DNA of 32,083 nucleotides from Pseudoalteromonas lipolytica (GCF_001306915.1 NZ_LJTC01000019.1:1-32083); one strand, 5' to 3'. Positions 7,898 through 16,437 are shown, counted from the first letter of the stretch. Program-made: numbers and translations. Notes: generated from the letters alone by a model not told the origin.

Positions 7898-9319
7898 TTA
7901 AGCTACGCCAGTAATTGGCTGGGCAAAGCTGCTGGTTTGTTCTGTTTGACCAAACCATGCAAGCTGATGGTGCAATGATGCAACTTCACCAATAATTAAT
8001 AGGGCGGGTGAAATAATGCTATGGCGCGAAATCAAGTCGGCCAGCTCACCTAATTGCCCTGTTATCACACGTTGTTCTTTACGTGTGCCATTTTCGATAA
8101 TGGCAACCGGTGTATCTGCACCGCGGCCATGTTTTAATAGTTGTGCTTGAATATGTGGTGATTTAATCACGCCCATATAAATCGCTAAGGTCTGATTTGG
8201 CTTGGCGAGTGACTGCCAATCTAATTCTTGACCATCTTTTTTACAGTGACCTGTTACAAACTGAATGGCTTGCGCATGATCTCTGTGAGTAAGTGGAATA
8301 CCGGCATAAGCGCTACAGCCTGCAGCAGCAGTAATACCCGGTACGATTTGGTAACGTACTTTATTCGCGGCAAGAACTTGTACTTCTTCACCACCACGAC
8401 CATAAATAAACGGATCGCCACCTTTAATACGGCATACTTTTTTGCCTTGCTTGGCAAAATCGACCAACATCTGATTGGTATCTTCTTGCGCTACGCTGTG
8501 ATCGCCTAAACGTTTGCCTACGCAAACTAGGTCTGCATCACGGCGTACTAAATCCATAATTTCATCAGAAACCAAGTAATCATATACAACTACGTCGGCT
8601 TGTTGCATTAACTGCAGTGCTTTTAGTGTTAATAACTCAGGGTCACCTGGGCCTGCACCAACAACATACACTTCGCCTTCAGGCTCTGGCTTTGCATCTA
8701 ACAGTTGCTCTAACTGCGCTGTTGCAGCTTCGGTATTACCCGCTTGCACTTTACTTACAACAGATGAATCAAATACGCCTTCCCAAAACTGGCGACGATC
8801 AGCAAAGTGTTTAAAGCGTTGTTTTACTTTGTCGCGAAAGCTACCAACTAATGTAGCAAGTGGACCTATATGCTGTGGAATAAGCGTTTCGAGTTTTTCG
8901 CGTAAACGACGTGCTAATACTGGCGCTGTGCCTGCGCTTGAAATTGCAATTGTGATTGGATCACGGTCAACAATTGATGGAAAAATAAAGCTGCACTTAG
9001 GTTGATCATCCACCACGTTAACGAAAATATTGCGCGCATTAGCAAGTTCGAACACATCTCTGTTAACGCTGTCTATATCAGTTGCAGCGATTACCAGCAT
9101 TTGTTGATCTAAATACTGTTCTTTGAAAAAGTCGTTAATGAGTGTTACATCACTTTTCTCAGCAAGTTCTCGAAGTTCATCACAAAATTCAGGGGCGACT
9201 AGCGTCACATGAGCACGCGCTTTTAAAAACGCACGGCATTTGCGTAATGCGACATCTCCACCGCCGACTACCAGCACAGGTTTGTCGTCTAATTTGGTAA
9301 AGATTGGTAAATATTGCAC
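7898..9319 (-). CDS. cysG: Siroheme synthase (multifunctional CysG), GTG start
   Basis: A 473-aa trifunctional enzyme making siroheme, the cofactor of sulfite reductase. The N-terminal half is the precorrin-2 dehydrogenase/ferrochelatase (NAD-binding GGGDVALRK at 19-27, D104, S128). The C-terminal half is the SAM-dependent uroporphyrinogen III methyltransferase (VYVVGAGPGDPELLT, GGDPFIYGRGGEE, GIPLTHRD). I start it at GTG 9319 rather than at an in-frame ATG 48 nt upstream because the family begins with x-x-YLPIF or x-x-HLPIF. This start also puts the catalytic Asp and the phosphoserine at exactly 104 and 128 as in enterobacterial CysG, and a GGGGTGAG ribosome binding site lies just before it. 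It is the first gene of the sulfate operon. Confidence 0.94.
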   Translation of the reverse strand: MQYLPIFTKLDDKPVLVVGGGDVALRKCRAFLKARAHVTLVAPEFCDELRELAEKSDVTLINDFFKEQYLDQQMLVIAATDIDSVNRDVFELANARNIFVNVVDDQPKCSFIFPSIVDRDPITIAISSAGTAPVLARRLREKLETLIPQHIGPLATLVGSFRDKVKQRFKHFADRRQFWEGVFDSSVVSKVQAGNTEAATAQLEQLLDAKPEPEGEVYVVGAGPGDPELLTLKALQLMQQADVVVYDYLVSDEIMDLVRRDADLVCVGKRLGDHSVAQEDTNQMLVDFAKQGKKVCRIKGGDPFIYGRGGEEVQVLAANKVRYQIVPGITAAAGCSAYAGIPLTHRDHAQAIQFVTGHCKKDGQELDWQSLAKPNQTLAIYMGVIKSPHIQAQLLKHGRGADTPVAIIENGTRKEQRVITGQLGELADLISRHSIISPALLIIGEVASLHHQLAWFGQTEQTSSFAQPITGVA

Positions 9320-9371
9320 TTTGTTCTCACCCCTAAAACACATCAAGAAACTGCTTATTGCAGGCAAGCAG

Positions 9372-9434
9372 AATATAGTGCTCTAAAAAAAGTAAAAAAT
9401 AATTAAAACCAAGTTTATATAACTAAAAGTTATA
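9372..9434 (-). promoter_or_regulatory. Candidate cys operon control region with LysR-type palindrome
   Basis: A perfect inverted repeat TATAACT-AAA-AGTTATA spans 9418-9434 and contains the T-N11-A pattern of LysR-type operators. On the minus strand a TATATT (complement of 9372-9377) could be the -10 of the cysG promoter, with a poor -35, as expected for an activator-dependent promoter. CysB is the LysR-type activator of sulfur assimilation in gammaproteobacteria, so it is the natural candidate, but no direct evidence for its binding is available. Confidence 0.35.
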
Positions 9435-9590
9435 CCAGGTGGTTTATTTTGGCTTAAGACTTAGTTAACAAGGGATTGCGGCGAGTTACAAGTAAATAAA
9501 CAGCCTTATGGTGATTAGTTATGATTTATAGCCGAATGATAAAAATTTGCTACTATAGGTCACTAATATGGCAACACAATTATAAGAGCT

Positions 9591-10334
9591 ATGACTAAAA
9601 TGCAAACAAGCGCTGCCCAAGCGGTGGCACTGATGGACTTAACAACTCTGAATGACAGCGACACAACACAAACCATTAATAACTTGATTGCCAGTATTGA
9701 GCCTAAGTTAGGCATTCCTGCAGCGGTCTGTGTGTATAGCCAGTTTGTTAGCGACGCAAAGCTTGCTCTCGCTGAGCGCGAACTACAGCAAGTCAAAGTG
9801 GCTACAGTTACTAACTTTCCTAGTGGGGAGCAATCGTTAGAGCAAGTGTTAAATGAAACCCTATTTGCCATTGAACGCGGCGCTGATGAAATTGATTTAG
9901 TGATCCCCTACAAAGCGCTTATTGGTGGTGATGAGCGCAAAGTTTTAGAGTATGTCAAAGCGTCAAAGGAGGCATGTGGTACTCAAGCGCAGCTTAAAGT
10001 CATTATCGAATGTGGTGAATTAAACGATGACCTCATTGCAACAGCAACTAAACTAGCAATTGATGGCGGCGCTGATTTCGTTAAAACCAGTACTGGTAAA
10101 GTGGCTGTTAATGCAACGCTAGCTGCAACAGACATCATGTTAAATACTATAAAAGCGAGTGGTAAAAAGGTTGGTTTTAAGGCGGCAGGCGGGGTCAGAA
10201 CAGTTACCGATGCTGCTGAGTATTTAGCCCTAGCTGAGTCAATTATGGGTGAAGCGTATTTACAACCTGAGCTATTTCGTTTTGGCGCTTCTGGGTTATT
10301 AAAAGATGTGTATGCAACATTAAATGAATCGTGA
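9591..10334 (+). CDS. deoC: Deoxyribose-phosphate aldolase
   Basis: A 247-aa class I aldolase that splits 2-deoxyribose-5-phosphate into acetaldehyde and glyceraldehyde-3-phosphate in deoxynucleoside catabolism. It aligns with E. coli DeoC through its length: MDLTTLND at 15-22, D102 in EIDLVIP, the Schiff-base lysine K165 in FVKTSTGK, and the second catalytic lysine K197 in VGFKAAGGVRT. The C-terminus is about 10 residues shorter than in E. coli. It is not in a deoCABD operon here. It stands alone, divergent from cysG, and its end overlaps the next gene. The ribosome binding site is weak (AAGAG). Confidence 0.95.
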   Translation: MTKMQTSAAQAVALMDLTTLNDSDTTQTINNLIASIEPKLGIPAAVCVYSQFVSDAKLALAERELQQVKVATVTNFPSGEQSLEQVLNETLFAIERGADEIDLVIPYKALIGGDERKVLEYVKASKEACGTQAQLKVIIECGELNDDLIATATKLAIDGGADFVKTSTGKVAVNATLAATDIMLNTIKASGKKVGFKAAGGVRTVTDAAEYLALAESIMGEAYLQPELFRFGASGLLKDVYATLNES

Positions 10335-10824
10335 AAGTGAACAAGAGAAAATAGCGCTCGAGCATGGCGCAGCAAAGTTATTTTTGCGCTGTTACGAAAA
10401 GCAGTTTGGTGTAAGCATGCGCAATATTTGGCATAATACGCCAAGTAAGCCAGACGTGAGTTGTTATAAAGGTGATGAACGGCTTGATATTGAAGTCGCG
10501 CATTTATATGCCAGCGAAACAGAAGCAATGGCGGTGTTAGGTCGGCCGCTGTCTATCTCAATGCAACGAGATCTTGCTGAAATGGCTTTAGCACCCAGTA
10601 ACGAGCGTTTGCACTGTGCTTTGCATCGCTTGCTAGCACAAAAAGCCAAGAAACATTACGAGTCTACTCAGCCTTGGTTATTAATACGCAATGCCAGTAC
10701 TATATGGCATCTTGATGATTTTAAGTCAGTACTTACTCACCTTGATGTGCCTAAGCAGCATCCATTTCAACAAATTTGGTTGTTATGTGATTTTTATCGT
10801 GGTGAGTTATTACAAATTTTATAA
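10324..10824 (+). CDS. Unknown protein overlapping deoC; weak resemblance to PD-(D/E)XK nucleases
   Basis: A 166-aa soluble protein whose ATG lies 11 nt inside the end of deoC, so it is probably translated by coupling. An N-terminal helix is followed by KPDVSCYKGDERLDIEVAHLY (residues 42-62), where PD at 43-44 and DIE at 55-57 are spaced like motifs II and III of the PD-(D/E)XK fold, although the usual final Lys is Glu here (or His60 may serve). Two further hydrophobic strands, WLLIRNA (118-124) and IWLLCDF (151-157), would fit the core sheet. This is pattern reading only and I do not recognise the family. The gene ends just before a hairpin at 10836-10861. Confidence 0.7.
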   Translation: MNRESEQEKIALEHGAAKLFLRCYEKQFGVSMRNIWHNTPSKPDVSCYKGDERLDIEVAHLYASETEAMAVLGRPLSISMQRDLAEMALAPSNERLHCALHRLLAQKAKKHYESTQPWLLIRNASTIWHLDDFKSVLTHLDVPKQHPFQQIWLLCDFYRGELLQIL

Positions 10825-10835
10825 CTAAGGTTTTG

Positions 10836-10861
10836 AACAGCCAGTGCTGGCACTGGCTGTT
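10836..10861 (+). terminator. Hairpin between convergent genes, probable terminator
   Basis: A perfect 11-bp stem (10836-10846 with 10851-10861) with a CTGG loop, followed on plus by a short T-rich stretch. It lies between the stop codons of two convergent genes and may end transcripts from both sides. There is no long T-run on either strand, so strength is uncertain. Confidence 0.65.
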
Positions 10862-10868
10862 AGTTTGC

Positions 10869-12002
10869 TTAGTTAAATTTAAACATACTGCCAAAGCTTT
10901 CTAAACTTGATTTGTTCGTTTTGGCAATACACCCTGAATCATCAAGAGACTTTTTAGTTGTCTCATCAGCAAGGCCTGTCACTTTCAGCTTTTTTTCTTG
11001 CTGATACTCAGTGAGAGCAATCACCGTTGCTTGATCGTACTCTACGTCTTCTATTTCATATTCTTCGTAGTGAGGCTGCCTTTTCAAATAACCCAAACAA
11101 ACCAAGTTCAGTCGTGACATCGCTAAGTCTGTTTTTTCGTAGTAAGGCATTCTGTGAGTTGGAACACTAACCGATGCAACTGGCGCTTTAGCAGGAGCTG
11201 CAGCTGCGGTTACTTTTAGTGGTGCAGGGGCTGTATGGCCAGCTGCAATGGTGTTATCACTATTATAGCGATAATAAGTTGTTGGCACTTTTGACTCTAA
11301 AAACTCAACAGCTTTTACGATCACTTCGCGCAATGCTTTTTCTTTTGGTGTGTTTGACCAGCTACTTAAGTTACCACCAACGAGTGCGCCACCAAAGTTG
11401 GTAGCAGCAGATGTAAAGTCAAAATCTTTACTGCCGCCCTCAACACTGGTAGCGGCTAAAATACGAGAAGTACGCGTGTCGATTAAGCGTAAATCTATCG
11501 CCATGTGCGAACTTGAAAAACCCGCCGATACCGAGCTAAATACATCACCGATAAAGCCACCACTGCCGACACGAGTGCCTGAGTTGTCATCATCAAACTC
11601 TGTGACTGCGGCAACCACAACAATTTCGGCTCCCTCTATTTCACCATACGCAGCACCAGAAGCTGCACTCACACGGCCTGACACAGCAAGGTCTTGTTCT
11701 GATAATACGGCATCAAGTGCTTGTCGCTCTAAAACAATAAAGCGATTGGTGCTAACTAATGCGGTTGTAAGTTGATCGGCCATACCTTCACCAATTTCTT
11801 TACGCCACCAACGTGAATCGTTTGATTTATCAGTAAAGCGGGCAACAGCGATCCGAGCTTTTGGGCCATTGTATTGCTGCTGTGCAACTTCGTTTATATC
11901 TGGGCTATTGGTATTGCTGGTGGTTGTCGAAGTACTCTGGCATGCAGTCAGTGCCGCAGCAAGTAACGTAATCGAAATTGCTTTGTGTGTTTTGGTGAGC
12001 AT
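10869..12002 (-). CDS. CsgG-like outer-membrane lipoprotein with C-terminal peptidoglycan-binding-like domain
   Basis: A 377-aa protein with a lipoprotein signal peptide (lipobox LTAC, acylated C21). Residues 48-240 match the CsgG/HfaB fold: ARIAVARFTDKS, an NRFIVLERQALDAVLSEQ segment, and a Gly/Ser-rich GSGGFIGDVFSSVSAGFSSSHMAIDLRLID stretch at the place of the CsgG membrane hairpins. An Ala/Pro linker (255-282) leads to a C-terminal segment (about 290-358) in which the part TEYQQEKKLKVTGLADETTKKSL resembles a peptidoglycan-binding type 1 repeat. CsgG forms the curli secretion pore. No csgA, csgB, csgE or csgF is nearby, so a curli role is not supported. The ribosome binding site AAGGAAA is good. 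It lies 125 nt downstream of the hybrid regulator on the same strand. Confidence 0.82.
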   Translation of the reverse strand: MLTKTHKAISITLLAAALTACQSTSTTTSNTNSPDINEVAQQQYNGPKARIAVARFTDKSNDSRWWRKEIGEGMADQLTTALVSTNRFIVLERQALDAVLSEQDLAVSGRVSAASGAAYGEIEGAEIVVVAAVTEFDDDNSGTRVGSGGFIGDVFSSVSAGFSSSHMAIDLRLIDTRTSRILAATSVEGGSKDFDFTSAATNFGGALVGGNLSSWSNTPKEKALREVIVKAVEFLESKVPTTYYRYNSDNTIAAGHTAPAPLKVTAAAAPAKAPVASVSVPTHRMPYYEKTDLAMSRLNLVCLGYLKRQPHYEEYEIEDVEYDQATVIALTEYQQEKKLKVTGLADETTKKSLDDSGCIAKTNKSSLESFGSMFKFN

Positions 12003-12127
12003 ATGACTTTCCTTAACTTATATCTCATGCAGTAAATAACGCCGCACTATGGGCTTTGTTGTTATTGACGTTTGTATGGATAAGCTATAAAAATCAGTGT
12101 TTTATTAATAGCACTCAGGCGAAAACT

Positions 12128-15100
12128 TTATTCACTGACGCGAAATTCAGCATGTTTTTGATGTTTTTCTCGATACTGTTTTGGTGATAAGCCAACATAG
12201 CTCTTAAAGCTTCGGGCAAAATAGCTTTGTGAACTAAAACCTGCTTGCTCCGCGACTTGACCAATTGCTAACGCGCTATCGATTAGCTGTTTTTTTGCAA
12301 ACTCTAAGCGAGTATTGCGCAAATAATCAGAAGGTGTTTGTGAGTACAAGGCTTTCATTTTTAGTTGCAGCGCACGGGGACTTAAACATAACGCAGAGGC
12401 TAGCTGCTCAACCGAGAAGCTTTCATCTTGGTAGTGTGCTTGTACTGTCTGCTTAAGCTTTTCAGTGAAGGAATAATCTTTATTTTGCACAGTTACTGCA
12501 GCTGTATCGCTATTCAGAGGAGCTGCCAGTTGTGCTGTTAGGTGCTGGTTTAAAATTTGTCTCAGATTAAGCAGTCCTTTTACTCTACTTACTAGTAGAG
12601 TAGGTTCAAAAGGCTTACTTAAAAAGTCATCAGCTAATAAATCCAGCCCTTTTAAGCGGCTGTGGGTATCTGCTTTAGCTGAAAGTAATAATACTGGAAT
12701 GTGGCTGGTGGCCGGATTTGCTCGAAGGGCTGCTAGTAGTTGATAACCATCCATATTTGGCATCATCACATCACTAATAATGAGCTCAGGTAAGTTTGAC
12801 TGGCAAAGGTCGAGAGCTTGCTGACCATCAGTTGCACAAATGCAGTTAAACTCTTTATTAAATAAAGAAAGGAGTAGCTCTGCCATTTCCTCATTATCTT
12901 CAACAATCAGCAGTGTTGGTTGTGAGGTATGAACTTGCATAGCGCTACTTGCTTGATTATCAGCACTTTCAATCATAGGTAATGACACAGTAAAGCAGCT
13001 ACCTTCAGCGATTTTACTGCTTACACTAATAGAACCACCGTATTGTTCAACGAGTTGTTTTACTAAGCTCAGGCCAATACCACTTCCTGCTTCTGACGAT
13101 GTTAAGCGAGTAAAGCGCTGAAAAATCGACTGCTGATGCTCACTGGCAATACCCACACCAGTATCAGTAATTTTAAACTGTAACGCTTGTTGTACTTCAC
13201 TAAGGTGAATATCGACTGTGCCACCTGCAGGGGTGTACTTAAGAGCGTTGCTTATCAGATTACTAAAAATCGAGTGAGCATGCTCAGGAGCAAGGTTAAT
13301 CTTAAGTGCTGTAGTGGTGGTGTCAGTGAAGCTAAATTGCAGCTGTTTTTGCTCATACAGAGGCCTGAAATCCGCCACTAAATCTGTTAAAAATGGCGTA
13401 ATAGAATAGGGGCTGACAGTGTAAATTGCCGTGCTTGGGCGTTGACTCAATTGTAAAAGTTGATTGATTAGCTCTAGTAAGCGTTGGCAGTTTCGTTTAA
13501 TACTGGCTAGTTGCGTTTGAGCTTTTGGATCGGCATTGCTTCGCTGCAACTGACTGATAGGAGCGAGTATTAAGCTAAGTGGTGTTTTGAGTTCGTGGCT
13601 AATGTTATCTAAAAACTGGTCTTTTAATTTGTTTAGCTCAATTTCGGTTTGCTTCTCTTGCTCTGCTAGTTTGCGCTTGTACAAGGCATTTAACACAAGC
13701 CAAGTCAGTGCTAAAGCAAACACAAAGTAAATACAGTAGGCTAGTTTAGTTTGCCACCAAGGAGGCACAACAGTAAGTTCTAACAGCTGTGTACTGTCAC
13801 TCCATTGACCATATTGATCTTTTGCTTTTAGCAATAACTGGTAGTGACCAGCAGGCAGCTGTGGATAGTTAATTTGTCTAAGGGATGCATCGGTATATAA
13901 AAATTGCTCATCAAAGCCAGCTAGCTTGTAGCCATATTGATAATGTTTTGGAGTCGCACCATTTTTTAATGCACTAAATTTAAAGCCGATAACCCCAGCA
14001 GATTGTGCAAACGAGAATGTCTGAGTTGCACTAGCAAGGGTATTGCTTTGCTTATCAAAATGATTACTTTTAATTGTTTGGTTATTAAGTAATAACTCAG
14101 TTAACACTGGCGTAGGGTGTGTGTGCGATAAGGTTAGTTGCTCAGGGTAAAAATGATTGTAGCCATTAATACCACCAAAAAATAACTCGCCATCGTCAGC
14201 TTGAAAGCTCGCACCTAATATAAATGATTGATGCTGAATGCCGTCTTCTGGTAGAAACTGCTGCATTTGCTGCGTGCTGGGGTTATAACGAGTGAGTCCG
14301 CCATTGGTTGCAAGCCAAAGCATGTCTTGTTTATCGGCAAGAATGTCAAAAATGTTGTCATTAGCTAAACCTTGTTGTTCAGTAATCTGTTTCACTGTGA
14401 GGGTATGCTTGTTGACTTGATTTAAGCCTTGCATGGTGCCAACCCAAATGCTGTCGTCATTCAGCAATAAAGAGGTGACCATGTTATGGCTAAGCCCTGC
14501 CTCACCAGAGCTTTGTTCATCTAATAAACTAAATTGCTCTGTTGATATATCGAGTTTATTGAGTCCTGCTCGGGTACCAATCCACAGTGCATGCTCTTTA
14601 TTATCATAAGCCAAAGTAAATACGGTGTTGTTGGCAAGGTTATTTTGCGTATCACTGTGCTTATAGTGAGTTACTTTGGCAGAGGCAGGCTCGAAACGGG
14701 TTAGGCCTTGGTTACTACCAAGCCAAAGCGCACCTGTTTTGTCGCTGGTAATTGCGTAAACACGGTCACTGGCTAGCTGGTGGCTTTGCATGGTGAAAGC
14801 TGTAAACTCATCAAGGCTGTCTTGATACTTTATTAAGCCGCCTCCGTACGTACCTATCCACAACTGCTGGTTAGCGTCTTCGTGTAGGGCAAATATATTG
14901 TTATTGGTTAGGGCGTCTTTAAAGTGCTGATAACCAGAGGTTGTTTTGCGATTGAGTCCATCACGGGTACCAACCCAGACCTCACCATTGGCTCTTTTAA
15001 CTATTGAACGGACAAAGTTATGACTTAACGAATTTGCTTGAGAGGTTTTTAATTGATGAGAGAACTGTTGCTGCTTAGGATCATAGCGGTGCACACCATA

Positions 15101-16126
15101 GCCGTCTGTGCCCAGCCAAATAATACCTTGCGAGTCTTGATAAAGAGAAAGCAAATAGTCGCTGCTTAAGCCATTGTGGTTTTGCTTGTCATGACGATGT
15201 TGAATGAATTGCTTTTGTAAGTCAGCACCAGCAGGCAAAAAGTAGAGCCCTTGTCCATAGCTTGTAAGCCAAAGGTTTTGCTGTTGGTCAACGAGGCTGT
15301 CTGTTACCCAGGTTCCATTAAACTGTTCGATTTTTTCACTACTTTGCGTTGCTAAATTTAATATATAAAGACCTTTTTTAGCGCCAAGAAGCAGCTTTTC
15401 GTCATTAAGCAATTTGAGATGCCAGAGCGGCACGGAAATCTGAGTATGCTGAGTAAATTGCTCAGTGCTTGAGTTAAATGAAATAAGCCCTTTATCTGTG
15501 GCAAGCCAAATTAGTTCATCGGTAATAACAATGTCTCGAACCAGTGGCTGCGCTGATTCATAGTGAAAGTGTGTAAAGCTATTATTTGATACATCAAAAC
15601 GGGTTAATTTACCGTGTTCGTGGCCAAGCCACATAACATCGTCTTTAGCTAACGCCATAGACCAAATTTTATCTTCACTTAGGCTTTCATTATGGTGTGT
15701 AGAAAACACCTCAAACAGACCGGTTTTAGGGTTGAGTCTATTAAGCCCTTTGCTTGCAGTCGAAAACCATAGCTGGTTTTTACTATCTCTAACACAGCCT
15801 GTAATCCAATTCCCTGAAATGCTTTTATCATCGCTGTTAGCTTTAAAACGCTTAAATTCATAACCATCAAAGCGATTTAAGCCACCTTGTGTGGCAAACC
15901 ATAAAAAACCTTGCTGGTCAGTGATGCTGCAAGTGATTGAATTTTGGCTCAGTCCCTGCTGACTATTAAAAGTGCTAAGGTGTAAAGAACGGGCACTACT
16001 CTGATTAGCCATCAACAAAATGAGGCATAACAATACAATATTAAAAGGGGATTTTAATAGCAGCACACTGATCCATGTTGTTTTATGTTCCTGTAATGGG
16101 TTTATGATAAACTGCTTTTTAATCAA
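12128..16126 (-). CDS. Hybrid two-component regulator: propeller sensor, histidine kinase, receiver, AraC domain
   Basis: A 1332-codon one-protein signalling system. Order: signal/membrane segment (about 25-42); periplasmic beta-propeller repeats of the two-component-regulator-propeller type (about 48-660, many LWxGT/GGLNR motifs); Y_Y_Y domain (about 710-788); transmembrane helix (about 793-815); HisKA with H844 in NISHELKTP; HATPase with NALKYTP, DTGVGIA and GSGIGLSL; receiver with D1119 in ISDVMMPNMDG and K1171; AraC-type DNA-binding domain (about 1232-1325). This is the HTCS architecture best known from Bacteroidetes, where it senses glycan fragments and switches on polysaccharide-use genes. 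No glycan genes are visible nearby. The start is uncertain: the longest frame begins with TTG without a clear ribosome binding site, and a GTG at 16066 would also give a signal peptide. Confidence 0.92.
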   Translation of the reverse strand: MIKKQFIINPLQEHKTTWISVLLLKSPFNIVLLCLILLMANQSSARSLHLSTFNSQQGLSQNSITCSITDQQGFLWFATQGGLNRFDGYEFKRFKANSDDKSISGNWITGCVRDSKNQLWFSTASKGLNRLNPKTGLFEVFSTHHNESLSEDKIWSMALAKDDVMWLGHEHGKLTRFDVSNNSFTHFHYESAQPLVRDIVITDELIWLATDKGLISFNSSTEQFTQHTQISVPLWHLKLLNDEKLLLGAKKGLYILNLATQSSEKIEQFNGTWVTDSLVDQQQNLWLTSYGQGLYFLPAGADLQKQFIQHRHDKQNHNGLSSDYLLSLYQDSQGIIWLGTDGYGVHRYDPKQQQFSHQLKTSQANSLSHNFVRSIVKRANGEVWVGTRDGLNRKTTSGYQHFKDALTNNNIFALHEDANQQLWIGTYGGGLIKYQDSLDEFTAFTMQSHQLASDRVYAITSDKTGALWLGSNQGLTRFEPASAKVTHYKHSDTQNNLANNTVFTLAYDNKEHALWIGTRAGLNKLDISTEQFSLLDEQSSGEAGLSHNMVTSLLLNDDSIWVGTMQGLNQVNKHTLTVKQITEQQGLANDNIFDILADKQDMLWLATNGGLTRYNPSTQQMQQFLPEDGIQHQSFILGASFQADDGELFFGGINGYNHFYPEQLTLSHTHPTPVLTELLLNNQTIKSNHFDKQSNTLASATQTFSFAQSAGVIGFKFSALKNGATPKHYQYGYKLAGFDEQFLYTDASLRQINYPQLPAGHYQLLLKAKDQYGQWSDSTQLLELTVVPPWWQTKLAYCIYFVFALALTWLVLNALYKRKLAEQEKQTEIELNKLKDQFLDNISHELKTPLSLILAPISQLQRSNADPKAQTQLASIKRNCQRLLELINQLLQLSQRPSTAIYTVSPYSITPFLTDLVADFRPLYEQKQLQFSFTDTTTTALKINLAPEHAHSIFSNLISNALKYTPAGGTVDIHLSEVQQALQFKITDTGVGIASEHQQSIFQRFTRLTSSEAGSGIGLSLVKQLVEQYGGSISVSSKIAEGSCFTVSLPMIESADNQASSAMQVHTSQPTLLIVEDNEEMAELLLSLFNKEFNCICATDGQQALDLCQSNLPELIISDVMMPNMDGYQLLAALRANPATSHIPVLLLSAKADTHSRLKGLDLLADDFLSKPFEPTLLVSRVKGLLNLRQILNQHLTAQLAAPLNSDTAAVTVQNKDYSFTEKLKQTVQAHYQDESFSVEQLASALCLSPRALQLKMKALYSQTPSDYLRNTRLEFAKKQLIDSALAIGQVAEQAGFSSQSYFARSFKSYVGLSPKQYREKHQKHAEFRVSE

Positions 16127-16185
16127 TGTTAATATTGATTTTTAAACGAACTGATGAGATTTTAACTAATGGGTATCTTTTACTC

Positions 16186-16213
16186 TTGTGTTAATGAATT
16201 GCGTAAGTATAAT
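16186..16213 (+). promoter_or_regulatory. Sigma-70 promoter of tRNA-Trp (and possibly secE-nusG)
   Basis: TTGTGT (16186-16191), a 16-nt spacer and a consensus TATAAT (16208-16213) place the start of transcription a few bases before the tRNA at 16229. Confidence 0.75.
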
Positions 16214-16228
16214 AGGCATCCACTTTGC

Positions 16229-16305
16229 AGGGGCGTAGTTCCAATTGGTAGAACAGCGGTCTCCAAAACCGACGGTTGGGAGTTCGAATCTCTCCGCCCC
16301 TGCCA
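16229..16305 (+). tRNA. trpT: tRNA-Trp (anticodon CCA)
   Basis: A 77-nt tRNA nearly identical to E. coli tRNA-Trp. Acceptor AGGGGCG/CGCCCCT, D stem GTTC/GAAC, anticodon loop CTCCAAA with anticodon CCA (16263-16265), T arm GGGAG-TTCGAAT-CTCTC, and an encoded CCA end (16303-16305). The outermost anticodon-stem pair is a G-A mismatch (G27-A43), where E. coli has C-G. It lies upstream of secE. Confidence 0.97.
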
Positions 16306-16386
16306 CTTTTTACACAATGTGTGCTAAGTCTGAAATTAAAAATCGGTTTAAACAAGTCAGTTTTTAAGTTTAGATTTTAATGGATT

Positions 16387-16408
16387 AACCCTGCCAGAGC
16401 GCAGGGTT
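16387..16408 (+). terminator. Hairpin between tRNA-Trp and secE, partial terminator or leader structure
   Basis: An 8-bp perfect stem AACCCTGC/GCAGGGTT with a 6-nt loop, followed by GTTGTGTCTG, which is T-rich but broken. It could end part of the tRNA-Trp transcripts or shape the secE leader. No separate secE promoter was recognised. Confidence 0.45.
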
Positions 16409-16437
16409 GTTGTGTCTGTAGTTAAGGTAAAAATATT

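Noticed and set aside
9563..9871. Antisense frame over the deoC start
   Set aside because: Overlaps well-supported deoC coding sequence and has no independent evidence.
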